Assembly: GCA_030077755.1 (NCBI GenBank)
Contig: JAQJZZ010000018.1
Location: 2,294,001 to 2,358,000, forward strand
Direction of reading: 5' to 3'
DNA length: 64,000 bases
Source: Filosporella fistucella
Taxonomy: Eukaryota > Ascomycota > Leotiomycetes > Helotiales
The notes beneath the pieces were generated by a model, which was not told where the DNA came from, did no database searches, and was given only the letters and a program-made list of their open reading frames with translations. Of this stretch, positions 32,232 to 43,238 are shown piece by piece. The first letter of the stretch is position 1. The number at the start of each line of letters is the position of its first letter. A program made the position numbers and the translations under genes.

Positions 32232-33544
32232 ATGGGCTTCACTTCATTTGCGCTCCTTGCGCTTCTCACGAGAGATGTGTTTGCGCAGACTGGCTCGGCC
32301 AAGGGATCGGATTTCCTTCGCTTTGGATGCTCGCAACTTGTTGTTGAGAGGACTGATCCCCTCGTTACTCCGGGAATAGTCCCTTCGCCACATATGCATC
32401 AAATCGTTGGTGGAAGCGCTTTCAATGCCACTGTATGTAGTCAATCGTTCTCCAGAAACTTTAGTTGGAACAAAGCTGACAGGAATAGATGGACCCAGCA
32501 CTGATGGACCCCGCTTTGACAGCCAAATGCACATCCTGCAAGATGTCCGAGGATTTCAGCAACTACTGGACTGCTTCAATCTACTATCAATCACCTGAGA
32601 ACGGCACCTTTAAGAGAGTGCCACAAATGGCTAATGGGCGTCTTAATGGTACATTGCTGGACCAGGATGGTGGAATTACGGTTTACTATATGCGTCCATT
32701 CAGTGGGACTAATAAGAAATTGACCGTTATGAGTCCGGTAAGTAATGATCAACGAAGACGACAAGTATAGAAAGTAAAGTTAAACTAACACACAAAGGGC
32801 TTTCGCATGTTCGCCGGTGACCCAACGCTCCGCAAAAAGGCTTCCGGCACAACCACGATCTGCCACCGCTGCCTCGCCAAAAGCGAGCGAACATCCGGCG
32901 GCAGTGGTGCTCCTTGTTCCTCCACCGATACCGCCGAATTCCCTAACAAACCATGTCCAGGCGGTATCCGCGCCACAGTCATATTTCCCTCCTGCTGGGA
33001 CGGCAAGAATATCGATAGTCCCGATCATAAAACGCATGTTGCATATCAGGCTGGGTCGGCGCTGGCGGGAGATAAGTGTCCGAGTACGCATCCGGTGAGG
33101 ATTCCGCAGGTTATGTATGAGGTTATGTATGATACTTCTATGTTTGCCGATGCGAAGGATTTTAAGAATGGGAAACAGCCGTTGGTTTATAGTTTTGGGG
33201 ACCCGTATGTGTTGCCCACTTTACCTTCTCTATTTGCTTTTGTCCTTGCTATGCTAAATCTTGAATTAGAACCGGTTACGGTGCCCACGGCGACTACCTT
33301 TTTGGATGGAAAGAAGGATCATTGCAGAGAGCTATGGATGCTTTGGGAACGAATTGTTACAGCGAGACTTGTCCTGTGCTGAAATTGCAATCGACCGAGG
33401 AGTTAAAAGCTTGTCAGAAGCCACAGCAGGCTAAAGAGGATGTTGGGACTGATAATTGTAAGTGAATTCTGTCTACTTGGTGGGTATCTGCGCTAATAAA
33501 ATATAGGGTTGACGACTCTTCCTGGCGGGATGGCGGTGATGTGA
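32232..33544 (+). CDS. Secreted DUF1996-domain protein
   Basis: A secreted protein of the DUF1996 family, common in wood- and plant-associated fungi and of unknown enzymatic role. Five exons: 32232-32432, 32489-32737, 32798-33204, 33270-33457 and 33507-33544. They total 1083 nt, 360 residues. There is a signal peptide of about 18 residues (ALLALLTRDVFAQ). Family blocks in order: PGIVPSPHMHQIVGGSAFNAT, CTSCKMSEDFSNYWTASIYY, RVPQMANGRLNG, GGITVYYM, GFRMFAGDPTLR, FPSCWDGKNIDSPDHKTHVAY, CPSTHPVRIPQVMYEVMYD, YSFGDPTGYGAHGDYLFGW and the Cys-containing C-terminal part. A short in-frame tandem duplication gives MDPALMDPAL at the start of exon 2. The C-terminus is short, with no WSC or cellulose-binding module. 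Confidence 0.88.
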
Positions 33545-33834
33545 TTGCCGGAACTAGCGGTTGTGATATGAGGGAGGCTGTGGAGAGTTAAGGCCTGTTA
33601 GGCCCAGGTTATTTATTCGCTCTTTTGTTGGTATAATTCGCTGTATGACTCCTATAAACTTTATTACTCCCCGATTACTCTAGACAATTGATGGACTGTC
33701 TGGCAATTGGAAGCCAAATGGCTTATGATCACTTGACGTAGAGATCGAATCAGGTTGGCGGGACCAAAAGTAAAATATTCAGCACCGCAAGGAAGCTGTG
33801 TGATACAGAGTGTGATACCCCCAAGGTCACACCC
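33545..33834. other. Convergent intergenic region
   Basis: 3' flanks of the DUF1996 and ankyrin genes. No gene seen. Confidence 0.5.
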
Positions 33835-36318
33835 TCAGCTTAACTCCGCCGTCGCCCCAAATTCGAGCAACAGCCTGACCATCTCAAAATCCTTCCTACT
33901 CTGCGCCCGTTTCATCGCTGTCCCATTCGCATCACCCGCCGCATTAACATCACAGCCATGTTCCAATATCGCTCTGGCCATCTCATGGTTTCCGATCCCT
34001 GCTGCTACGTGAATAGGCTTTAGTCCACTGTACATCGCTAGTTCAGCATTTGCTCCTTTTCTCAGCATCATCTTGACCATTCCTACAGTGCCGAATTGTA
34101 TCGCACCTGTAAGTGGAGGAATGCGAGTGTCTGCAGGAATCTTGTTTACATCTGCCCAACCATAGTGTAGTATCATCCAGCAAGCGACTTCTTTCTTGTT
34201 GTATGTCGCCCATGTTAAGCCTCCATCTGTGAGTGTTTGGAATGCTCGAGCATTCATACCCCAATCTTCCATTGCGTTGAAGAGTTTTTCCGGAGTTCTT
34301 TCATTTGCCATGAGTGCTTCGACTATAGTGCTATCGTCGTTGTTTACTGCCCATGGCAGGGGTGTCAGGCCCTGCTCATTCTCGATTGTGATATCGGCAC
34401 CGTATTGGTAGAGAAGGGGAATGAGTTTGGGGTGATTGCAAGTTGCCATCAGTAAAGCTGTGTTCCCATCCTCTCCTTCGATGTTGGGATCTGCTCCTTT
34501 TTCCAACAAAACTCGAGCCATATCTTCTTTCCCATTGCTCATGGCTTGAATAAGTGGGGTATCACCTCCTTCATCAAGACAATTTACATCGACTCTTGGC
34601 GAATAGCTCAATAAAACTTCAATCGTACTCGTCTTTTCACCGTCAATTGCGGCATGAAGAGCCATCTTCCCATGAGGGCCCGCTCTCGCGCTCGCGTCTG
34701 CGCCCCGTTCAAGAAGTAGCTTGACAACAGCATCGTGATTCCTCACGCTTGCCATGTGCAGTGCACAACCACCAAGTGACTTCGCATTAATATCCAGTCC
34801 AGCATCAAGGAGATAGGTGACCATAGTGGTATTGCCACTATCAGCGGCGGAGTGTAGTAGATTCGACCCATTACTGAGCGTCTCATCCAATCTGCATCCG
34901 TAGCCTCGAAGTGCTTCCATCAAGGCTATATCTCCTTTCCCTGCGGCAACGAGCATAGGCGACCAGTATCCGTTACCATCGCGAGCTTTCAGATCAGCAC
35001 CGTGTTTTGCGAGAAGATCTATAGCGTCCTTCTTTCCCGTGTCTGCTGCTACTCTGGCTATTGTTGTTTGGGAGTCTGGTCGTTCATTTGGGTTCGCTCC
35101 ATGTCGAAGAAGGGTCTCCATCACTGTAACATAGCCCTTGTAAGCCGCAGCGAAAAGTGGCGTAGCGCCGGTAGAGGACTTTGAATCAACCTTGGCGCCA
35201 CTTTCTAGCAACAAGTCGACCAGAGAGTTATTGTTGTTCGCTGCCGCAGTATACAGTGGTGTCCTGTTGGTGGAATCTAGCGTCTCGGGACAACTATTTG
35301 ACTCTTGCTCATTGGCGATTTGAAACAGATCCATTAACACTCCACGGTCTGTTCTCATACTTTTTGTTGTGACAACCTCTAAATTGGCTCCTCTTTTTAC
35401 GAGGATGCTGACAGTTTCTTTGCTTCCGCTTCCAACTGCGTCATGGAGAGGGGCAATACCCATTTCATTTGGGGCATTCAGTTCAGCGCCATGATCGAGA
35501 AGTAGTTGCACTGTTGTATTGTGACCGCGATTTGCAGCACAATGAAGTAGTGTGGACCCGTCTCCTAATTTTCCGGTGATTATTGAGGGGTTTTGTTTTA
35601 GGAAGAAAAGAGCTTTGTCGTCCAGTCCCCGAAGACAAGCTTCAACAACGGTGGCGTTTTCTGTTGCACTGTCAACACCAAATCCTACCCTTTTCAACAT
35701 CAAATTGATTTCTCTACGTACCTGAAGATACTTGCATTGATCCGAGGAGTGTAGAGAGGTCAAACGGAGGGGGCCTTCTCAGGGCTTAGTACACGTCGAG
35801 AGATGAGGAAGGGATATAAACTCGTACTTGCTGTTATATATCAGACCCAGCGATTTATTGTGTTCTTTGATTTTGGGACAAAACGGCCTCAATTTGTCTT
35901 CATCAAGTTTCCATTCCTTCCTCTCCCCTCCGGATTTGGGCTTTGAAATACGTTTCAAGAATCCCTTCAAGCCATGAGCAACTTTCTCCGGGCTCGCAGT
36001 CTCGTCAAATTTTAAGGTCACATTCCCTTTTTTGGTCTTCACTAATTTCTCCATCTGTAAAGCCTGACTAAGTGATAGCATCGTCTGAATAGATCCTGTC
36101 AACTCCATCCCATCAGTCTCGGCAGATCGGAGTGCCTTCCATCGGTGATCTGAGGAAGGAAGCTTTTGTAGCTTCACGAGAGTATTGCGAAGAGTGTTAC
36201 ACTCTCCTGTGAGAACTTCTATCATTTCATTCTCGTCGTCTTCGAATTCGAATAATTCCTCAATTGTTTTGTTTGTCGCTTTCAGGAAGTCGACTATGTA
36301 ATGGTCTGTATTTGCCAT
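33835..36318 (-). CDS. Ankyrin-repeat protein with N-terminal helical domain
   Basis: A likely cytosolic protein. The first ~157 residues are helical, with LTGECNTLRNTLVKLQKL, then SIQTMLSLSQALQME, then WKLDEDKLRPFCPKIKEH. This resembles the N-terminal domains of fungal STAND/NLR proteins. About 15 ankyrin repeats follow, for example GSTLLHCAANRGHNTTVQLL, GATPLFAAAYKGYVTVMETL and GDTPLIQAMSNGKEDMARVL, ending ...VRLLLEFGA. No NACHT or NB-ARC P-loop lies between them. The start at 36318 is the first ATG. One intron joins the parts. The best reading is donor at 35846 (G|GTCTGA), acceptor after 35778 with a TACTAAG branch site, giving 804 residues, but this junction is the least certain part. It is head-to-head with a HET-domain gene, and such pairs occur in fungal self/non-self loci. 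Role here is inferred. Confidence 0.78.
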
Positions 36319-36888
36319 CTTGGTATATCGAAAAACCAAACGCGGATTTTGCCACTACTGGAAGGAACCTGCAACATTTGTGAGAGACGTGCTGTAATTT
36401 AATACTGAACTCAAGAGCCGATGAGAAGTGAGACTGCTTTTGGCTAGGGCTGAAGTCCATCTCGGCCAGACCCGCGCTTGTCTTTTCCTTTTTCCGTCTC
36501 TGTGGTCGACTTATTCATACCAAGACCTTAGAACCTGATGCATACATGCACCACGAGAGCTGAACGGAGTATAGCCAATGAATTATCATAAAGGTCTACA
36601 GCATCGCTTGGCGAGAACGCCAACTTCAAGATCCATGCACTTAGTTTCTGCAGATTGTCGGAGTTAATGCTTATCCTGCGAAGTTGCGAACGCCAGAAAT
36701 TCTGCACCATTTTTTAACCTCCAAAGATGGCTCCCATGAGGCTCGAACGGTCTCGATATCCGGTCACTATCGCACACTGGGTTTGAGTTTTGTCATTCGG
36801 CATATGGCTCTTGGGCGACCAGCAGCAAAAGTCTCATTCTCTGTTGCTGACCCTTCAACATTTGTTGATTCCCGACAACAAAGTCACG
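36319..36888. promoter_or_regulatory. Shared upstream region of the ankyrin and HET genes
   Basis: 570 bp between the start codons of the two divergent genes. An open frame at 36684-36995 overlaps the HET start region in another phase and has no domain. Shared regulation is inference. Confidence 0.3.
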
Positions 36889-39414
36889 ATGTCGCTGAAA
36901 GAACCATATCGGAGGAAGGAGTCGTTATTGACTATGAGCAGAGTTCAAGCGAGGAGCATAGCTCATGGAAAAGTTATCATGCTTCAGAACAATGACCAAT
37001 TCATCCCTGAACCCATTGATGAGTCTCCCATGAATCAACATGATCGTGTTGTAAATCCTGATACCAGTCTATGTCAGGTGTGCACTTTTATTGATCTCGA
37101 TACAATCGTTGGCATCAGTGATCAGGAGCGAGAGTTTTGCATGGGGTACATTGACGACATCATAAATTCTCCGTATTGCTCCCTTTGCTGCTTGATTGCA
37201 AGATCAATTCATTTCAGCTTTCGACAAGTACCCAAGGTGGATGAGTTTGGAAATCTTACTCGAGTCCATCTGTTCATTCCAGGACCCGAAAACGGGGAAG
37301 GGAGAAGGGAAATGGTTGTTCAGCTGATTGTTCTTGCTCCCCAGGCTCGGGCAAAAATTGAGAATCTGAGCAGTCGGCCAGCGTTGAAGCTTCTGACGGC
37401 AGACTTGGAGAAGGTTCGGCCAGAAAGGAAAGATAAGGTCAATATTCTTGGAAGGAGAGTCCCAGAATATGTTGACGCCCAATTCTACGGAGAAACTTAT
37501 CGAAATTGTGTTCTTGGCCACGGATCTCGTTGCAGTCACCCAAAACTGTATCCGAATACTGTGTCAGGAAACAGTGCAGGGGAACAACAATCTTTCCGTG
37601 AACCTAGAGACTTGCGACTGATTGATGTCAACAAAGCGTGCATTGTATCTGCTCCGCCAAAATGCAGCTATGTAGCTTTGAGCTATGTTTGGGGTAAGAA
37701 ACCATTTCTTCGATTAACGCGAGCCTCGCATGATCGATTCCGAGAGGCAGGAGCTTTCAATACTCTGACCCTACCCGATACTATTCAGGACGCTATGGGA
37801 GTCGTGAGGGAAATTGGGGAGACGTATTTGTGGGTTGATTCATTGTAAGTAAAGCTTCTATCAATTGTCAAATAAGTTCTCGCTGAACCGATTGGAAGAT
37901 GTATTGTGCAGGATGACATGAAGGACAAAGACATACAAATTAATCAGATGGACCTGGTATACAGCTCCGCAGAGCTGACAATAGTGGCTGCCGATGGAGA
38001 AAATGCATTCTCAGGCATACCAGGTATAAGAAGGCCTCGAGAACTTGTCTCTAACATTGACATTGTCAAGGGGCTGCAATTCAAAGCGATGGGTCCATCA
38101 TTCGAAGACCGAGTGCATTTGCTGCCTTGGTATAGTCGAGGATGGACGTATCAGGAGCTTGCGCTTTCAAAACGTCTTCTGTGTTTCACGAAGGATGAGG
38201 TTGTCTATCTGTGTGGGGAGACTGTTCAAGGAGAGGGCACAATGCCTGAAATCCCAGACCAGGTTCCAACGTCGCGCAAACCTCGAATAGCTGGCTATGA
38301 TATGCCAGCTTCTAACGGACTCTGGAGCTGCTACAAGGGGCTTGTATCGAGCTTCTCATCCAGAGATCTGTCTTTCGAGTCGGACATCAATAATGCGATG
38401 AGTGGACTTCTCAGCCGTTTCTCAACATGGGGAGATGAATCGTTCATTTGTGGGCTGCCTGAGACACGACTTGAAATTGCTCTCATTTGGATACCTCACG
38501 ATGCAATGCAACGAAGACAGCCTTCTGCTTCCGGGGCAAAGTTTCCAACATGGTCTTGGATTGGTTGGGTAGGATCTGTTGGTTATGGACTTCATGGCCC
38601 TGATGATATACACAGCGAGGTGAACGAGTGGATTCTCGAGACGCCAGATAAAGAGCAGCATCCGCTTTTCGTAGATCTGAACTATTCTCCAGATGAAGCT
38701 GTACTAGACGCGGATGGACAGAAATACAGGGGATGGAGAGATGGCGCGATTCCACTTCCAGAATATGCCGACACGTGTCCGGCATGGCAGCCGTCGTTTT
38801 GGAGAAAAAGTTCGCCAATAGCGACAAAACGTCGACAAAAGCAATCGGACTCAACTCGATCTGAGTTCACAGAAAAGAAGCGGGAGAAAGACCCATATTA
38901 TCTGAGTCCTGGTATTGAATGTGGAGTTTTATGCTTCACAACCGCTGCGGCAACACTATATCTTTCACCAACACTGGGTCTCTATGTTTCAGAATCTGGA
39001 GATGTAGACAGATCAGTAGAGACACTCTGTATCTATGCAATGGAAGGAAGCAACCCTATCTGGATTGGCTATGTGATGGTCGAAGCATCAATTGCTAAGG
39101 CATTGGAACATAGACTTCATCTGGTCGAAGTCATCGTTCTTTCTAGCTGTAAATCATGTTGGAACCCTGTTGGAATGGAGTATGGTACTCGAACTCCTAA
39201 AGCTGGCTTGATTTATGATGAAGGACGTTTTGGACCACAATATCATAATCCAAAGAGGGAAAAAGGAGAGCCGTGGCTGTATAACATTATGTGGATATCC
39301 CGCGAGATTGGTTCTGATGGGGAGACATTGGCGATTAGGAAAGGCATTGGCCAAGTGCACAAAGAGGGATGGCAGCTGGGAAGTCCAGCCTTGAAGAATA
39401 TAAGGCTCGGATAA
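36889..39414 (+). CDS. HET-domain (heterokaryon incompatibility) protein
   Basis: A HET-domain protein of the class that triggers cell death when cells of different genotype fuse. The domain is distantly TIR-like. Two exons (36889-37844, 37899-39414) sum to 2472 nt, 823 residues. An alternative Met lies at 36934. An N-terminal Cys-rich leader (CQVCTFIDLD, YCSLCCLIAR) is typical of the family. The domain begins CSYVALSYVWGKKPFLRLTR and continues LPDTIQDAMGVVREIGETYLWVDSL, and the intron is placed exactly so that splicing gives WVDSLCIVQDD. The third block is the YSSAELTIVAADG and PWYSRGWTYQELALSKRLLCF region. The C-terminal ~450 residues are divergent and often polymorphic in this family (FPTWSWIGWVGSVGYG). 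Adjacent to the divergent ankyrin gene. Confidence 0.9.
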
Positions 39415-39532
39415 GACAATTCAGGGAGTTAGAAAAGTAATACTTGAGCAAGATCCATAGGGGCATTTGGGTGATGAGTCGAAGTGTGAGGTAAATTGAT
39501 CCAGGACTCACTAGCAGCAACGGAAACCGGTT

Positions 39533-40381
39533 TCACCTCACCTCATCCCAAATTCTAATACACCAGGCCGCAACCAAAATATCTATCTCCGCTTTCCTCA
39601 ACTCTTTCACAATCTTCAAAACAGGCATGCGCCTATCCTCCTTCTTCCAACTCGTCTCTTCCGCCACAACCACCATTTCTTCTCCAGACACCCATTCAAT
39701 CGCTCCATCTTTCCTCCTGCTAACCTTAAACAACGGTCTGCCCTCCCACGCATGTTTAACAGCAGTAGAAGACCACGTAAATTTCCACTTACACCCTCCA
39801 AGCCCCCGTTTTCTTTCACCAACAATACCCTTCCTGAATTTCGCGGACTCAAGCTGCGGAATCATTTGTCGATTTTCTTTAAAAATCTGATATACAGGTA
39901 CAGCTGTTCTTTTAATACCGCCTATTTCCCTCTCAGAAGGCTTGTAATAAAGTCTTCTAATCATGATACTTCGAGCATCCTTCCCATTTATAGGACAGGA
40001 GAATTCATATAGTGGTAAGGCCTCTTTCCTCCCTCCACTCCCAATCATTTCAGCAATAGCCTGCACGAAACACCCAGATCCATCAATCGTAACACATACC
40101 TCCGAGAAACTAGGTGGGTTAACCTCTTCTCCTTCGACCTCTTCAAGAGAATAATCCGGCGGCGCTACATTCTCGAAAAGTAGAGGAGAGGTAGTAGGTT
40201 CCAAGTATGGCTTTTGAACGAATGGAGATGTGATTGGTGGGGCTAGGGACATTGGATCTGGGAGGAGGGAAGGCGCTTGACGAGTTTGAGTAGGGACCCA
40301 GAGGTTGCGCCAGGAGGAAGTAAAAGTTGCGTTTTGTTTACGCTCGTGTAGGTGCGTGGTGAATATGTGGCGTTTGTCCAT
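39533..40381 (-). CDS. Hypothetical protein, 282 residues
   Basis: A single uninterrupted frame from ATG 40381. A Pro-rich N-terminal third is followed by a compact globular part (VCVTIDGSGCFVQAIAEMIG; LPLYEFSCPIN; RRLYYKPSEREIGG; AVPVYQIF; CKWKFTWSSTAVKHAWEGRPLFKV). It ends with the hydrophobic stretch IDILVAAWCIRIWDEVR. The alternating strand pattern and short WEGRPLFKV motif hint at a tubby/LURP-like beta-barrel seen in many fungal hypothetical proteins, but I cannot confirm it. No signal peptide. It is 3' to 3' with the HET gene (118 nt between stops). Confidence 0.72.
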   Translation of the reverse strand: MDKRHIFTTHLHERKQNATFTSSWRNLWVPTQTRQAPSLLPDPMSLAPPITSPFVQKPYLEPTTSPLLFENVAPPDYSLEEVEGEEVNPPSFSEVCVTIDGSGCFVQAIAEMIGSGGRKEALPLYEFSCPINGKDARSIMIRRLYYKPSEREIGGIKRTAVPVYQIFKENRQMIPQLESAKFRKGIVGERKRGLGGCKWKFTWSSTAVKHAWEGRPLFKVSRRKDGAIEWVSGEEMVVVAEETSWKKEDRRMPVLKIVKELRKAEIDILVAAWCIRIWDEVR

Positions 40382-40866
40382 ATTTGCTTAGCTGCGCTTG
40401 AGCTACGGAGAGGAGAGGATGAAGTGGAGAATCGAGGCGTATACATGCTCTTGGGCAATTTCAATACTTTGATCTCGCCACGCCTGAGAGTCGTTGGATG
40501 GTGCAGCGATTATGAATAATGAGCAGGCGAGTTTTCCGAACAGCGAGCTTTGATGGGATAGATGACATTCTGTCGATGCGCGTATTGAATATGCATTCGA
40601 CCTGTCAGACCACCGCCTTGCCTGGATAAATTCGGGTCAATTCATTCCGCCAGAACAACGTTCGCGATCACCAACAAACAATGCATGCCAATCTTGGTCC
40701 CAGCTTGAAAAAATTCAGGCATCAGGAAATCAGTATAGAATAGAGTGCAAGATGGAATCCAAGGCTTGGTAATTGGTACCAGGACTTACCGAGGTCATCT
40801 CAAGGCTTGTAAATACAATCCAGGCTTGTCATAAAATATTTCATTAAGCACCTCTACTAACCAACA
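40382..40866. other. Intergenic, no gene seen
   Basis: Upstream flank of the hypothetical gene and 3' flank of the O-fucosyltransferase-like gene. Nothing recognisable. Confidence 0.5.
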
Positions 40867-42437
40867 TCAAGGCCACAACGCCAGAGGGAAATTCCAATGA
40901 CTCTCCAGGTTTCCAGGCCCATATATAGCACTCAACCGATCCAAAAAGCATTCACCACCCTTGCCTCCCTGTCCCCACTGATCCCAGCCCATATTATTGT
41001 ATCCTACACCTTCCCATCTATTATCTCTCGCCGCAATATGTCTCTTCAACGCGATGCTCCAACTGAATGTACTTCTGTACATACCTCCAAAAAAGCTGCT
41101 CCTCAATAACACCTCGTAATCGATAATGCCTTTCTGGTCCTTGGACAGATTATTCATCTCTGCTCTCTCAGCAGCGAACTCTGCATCATTGAGCAGCGAT
41201 TCCTTGGTTGCGACAGAGATACCAAGTTTCGCCGCCGCATCCGCGAATTTGAATGCATCTCCCGGCGTGTTCATAGCCAAATACACTGTCGAGAGGCTGG
41301 TATTATGGGCCGCAGATAGGTAATTATGTTCCATATCCACGTATCTGGGCCAGTCTCTCTCGGTATCCCCATTTATCGAAGTCCTCACATGTGCTCCATA
41401 GAATTTTCCTGCTTCTACGCCTGAATTCGAGAGATTCATATTGAGTTTGTAGTTTCGATTCAGAAGGTACAGGACTGTGCCTGCGAGACGGCGGATATCC
41501 TCTCGATAGCGTAAGATACGACCGAATTGTGCGACAAAGGCATCGTCTTCGTGAGAGAGGGGCCATCGCAGAAGGGGGTTCTGGATCGTGACGAGAGCTG
41601 GTTTCTTAAGTGAGACGGGTCCGACTGTGACGTTGAGCCACCTATGGAAGTCGTATGCCCATCCCCTTGGATTATCTATCACCGATTTGGCGATCGGGTG
41701 GTAACGATCTGTGATGCTTGTTGCGCTCAACTCTGTTTCTCTCGCTAGAGATGGTATACCTGCGAGCTCTTTTTGACTCTGGTATAGATGCATTTGTGGG
41801 CACTCGTGGGTGAAGATTGTGATGAAGCGTTGCAGATCGAAGAAGTGCGAGAAGGCAGCTGGTGATTTCGACGCGACGAAGGAGTAATCATCGCGGCGTG
41901 CTATAATCCTAAAGCGTATCAAGTCAGTAATGGATGAGGAAATGACGAAATATCAAGAATGGAGCAGTCAAGTACTCCGCGCCTCTGAACACCGCTTTGA
42001 GATTCAGATGACTTACTCAGGAACAATCAATCCTATAGCTGATTGATTCATGTCAGTATAGCTAAGACAAAAAGAGGGGTATCCAAACCTCCGGTCTCAA
42101 TCCCAAATCGGAAGCAATTCAGCATCTCATTTTTCGTATTTGCGATCCCAGACGATGTCGGAGCACACTTGACAACCAGACCCAACTTCCTCTTCACTCT
42201 CTTACAAACCTCCGCCAGTGGTCTCCCATCGAAAAGTCCATCAATATCATTGTCAATAACCTGCCTGATGAACGTTTCCTTCTCGATTCGCGCTGCAGCG
42301 TCAGCCGCGCTCTCAACTTCAGGGGTAATCGGCAACGGCGCCGGAGCAGAGCTCCACAGGAAGAGACTGGTACAGAATATGAAAATAAAAGGAATGAGAA
42401 CTCTAGTGAGATTGAAAGAGTGACGATAAAGAGACAT
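40867..42437 (-). CDS. Type II membrane protein, O-fucosyltransferase-like
   Basis: A Golgi-type glycosyltransferase candidate. Three exons (42089-42437, 42017-42032, 40867-41908) sum to 1407 nt, 468 residues. The 16-nt middle exon is needed to give ETGGLIVPEIIARRDDYSF, a conserved entry into the catalytic domain in this fungal family. A signal anchor lies near the N-terminus (VLIPFIFIFCTSLFLWSS). The lumenal domain has CFRFGIETGG, then FHRWLNVTVGP, KFYGAHVRTSINGDTE (the His-x-Arg nucleotide-sugar block of GT-B fucosyltransferases), VYLAMNTPGDAFKFADAAAKLGI, the FFGGMYRSTFSWSIAL block and a short Trp-rich C-terminus. The acceptor substrate is unknown. Family assignment to PF10250-like proteins is by motif recall. 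Confidence 0.68.
42017..42032 (-). other. 16-nt microexon
   Basis: On the minus strand the 16 nt are preceded by CTATAG and followed by GTAAGT. The introns are 42033-42088 (56 nt) and 41909-42016 (108 nt). Skipping it would break the frame, so it is constitutive if the gene is functional. Confidence 0.7.
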
Positions 42438-43238
42438 TATGGTAGAACTTCCGCTGGGATGCCATATCGATCATCGTCATTTACTCGGAGGGGAGATAAA
42501 TATTTAGAGATCGCGATGTTTGAGACACAGGGGCGTTCTACCACTTGGCGATAAACCTGGGCTCTGACTTTGGTATCCAAATGGAGAATTTTCAGAAACG
42601 CGGAGCTTGACGTGATTCGTGATGGCAGGTGGAGTGCTCGTGTTTTTATCTGGTCCAGAGTCCTGACTGGTTCTGTTGTCGCAGTGGCGTTGCCCGAAAT
42701 GAAAAGGAGATGAACACGATGTAAGGGTGCGAGCCCCTGCTAACCTAATTTTGGCCGAGCTTCCGCACTAAAACCCCTTTTATTTATGACTTGTGGGAAA
42801 TTTTATTGACGGAGATATCTGGCTTAATCAGCTTAGAGTGAAATATAAATTGTCTGTCTGCTATGAGACTAGCTGTTATGAAGCGGAAAAGACCAAGGAG
42901 AGGTTGTTGAGCCTTCCGAAACTATAATGACCAGAATCTGTCAAAAGCTTTTGCATCACGTGACGCCTCCGGTAGATTTCTTGAAAGAAACAGGATTCAA
43001 ATACTTCTCTGATATTGGAATATCCTCAGATTACATACAACAGATAGGCAGACATAGAACTCAGGCACTAGGCGCACATACTAGAATTTAACGAACCAAA
43101 AGGGAGCCACAACTTCTATCTCGCTTAACCTAACTCCTTCCATACGTCATTCACTTTTACCCCTATTCACAGCCTCTGAGACAGCCTCTAGCATCAGCTC
43201 ATAGGGTGACTTCTCATAGCTGGGTAAATGTCGTAGGC
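42438..43238. other. Divergent intergenic region, no gene seen
   Basis: Upstream regions of the O-fucosyltransferase-like gene and of the AP endonuclease. No supported frame or repeat. Confidence 0.45.

Noticed and set aside
33835..39414. Ankyrin gene as a full NLR with a NACHT domain
   Set aside because: No Walker A P-loop or NACHT motif occurs between the helical N-terminus and the repeats.
42715..42745. Possible tRNA B-box-like GGGTGCGAGCCC
   Set aside because: It lacks the TTC of a B box, and no A box or cloverleaf could be formed around it.
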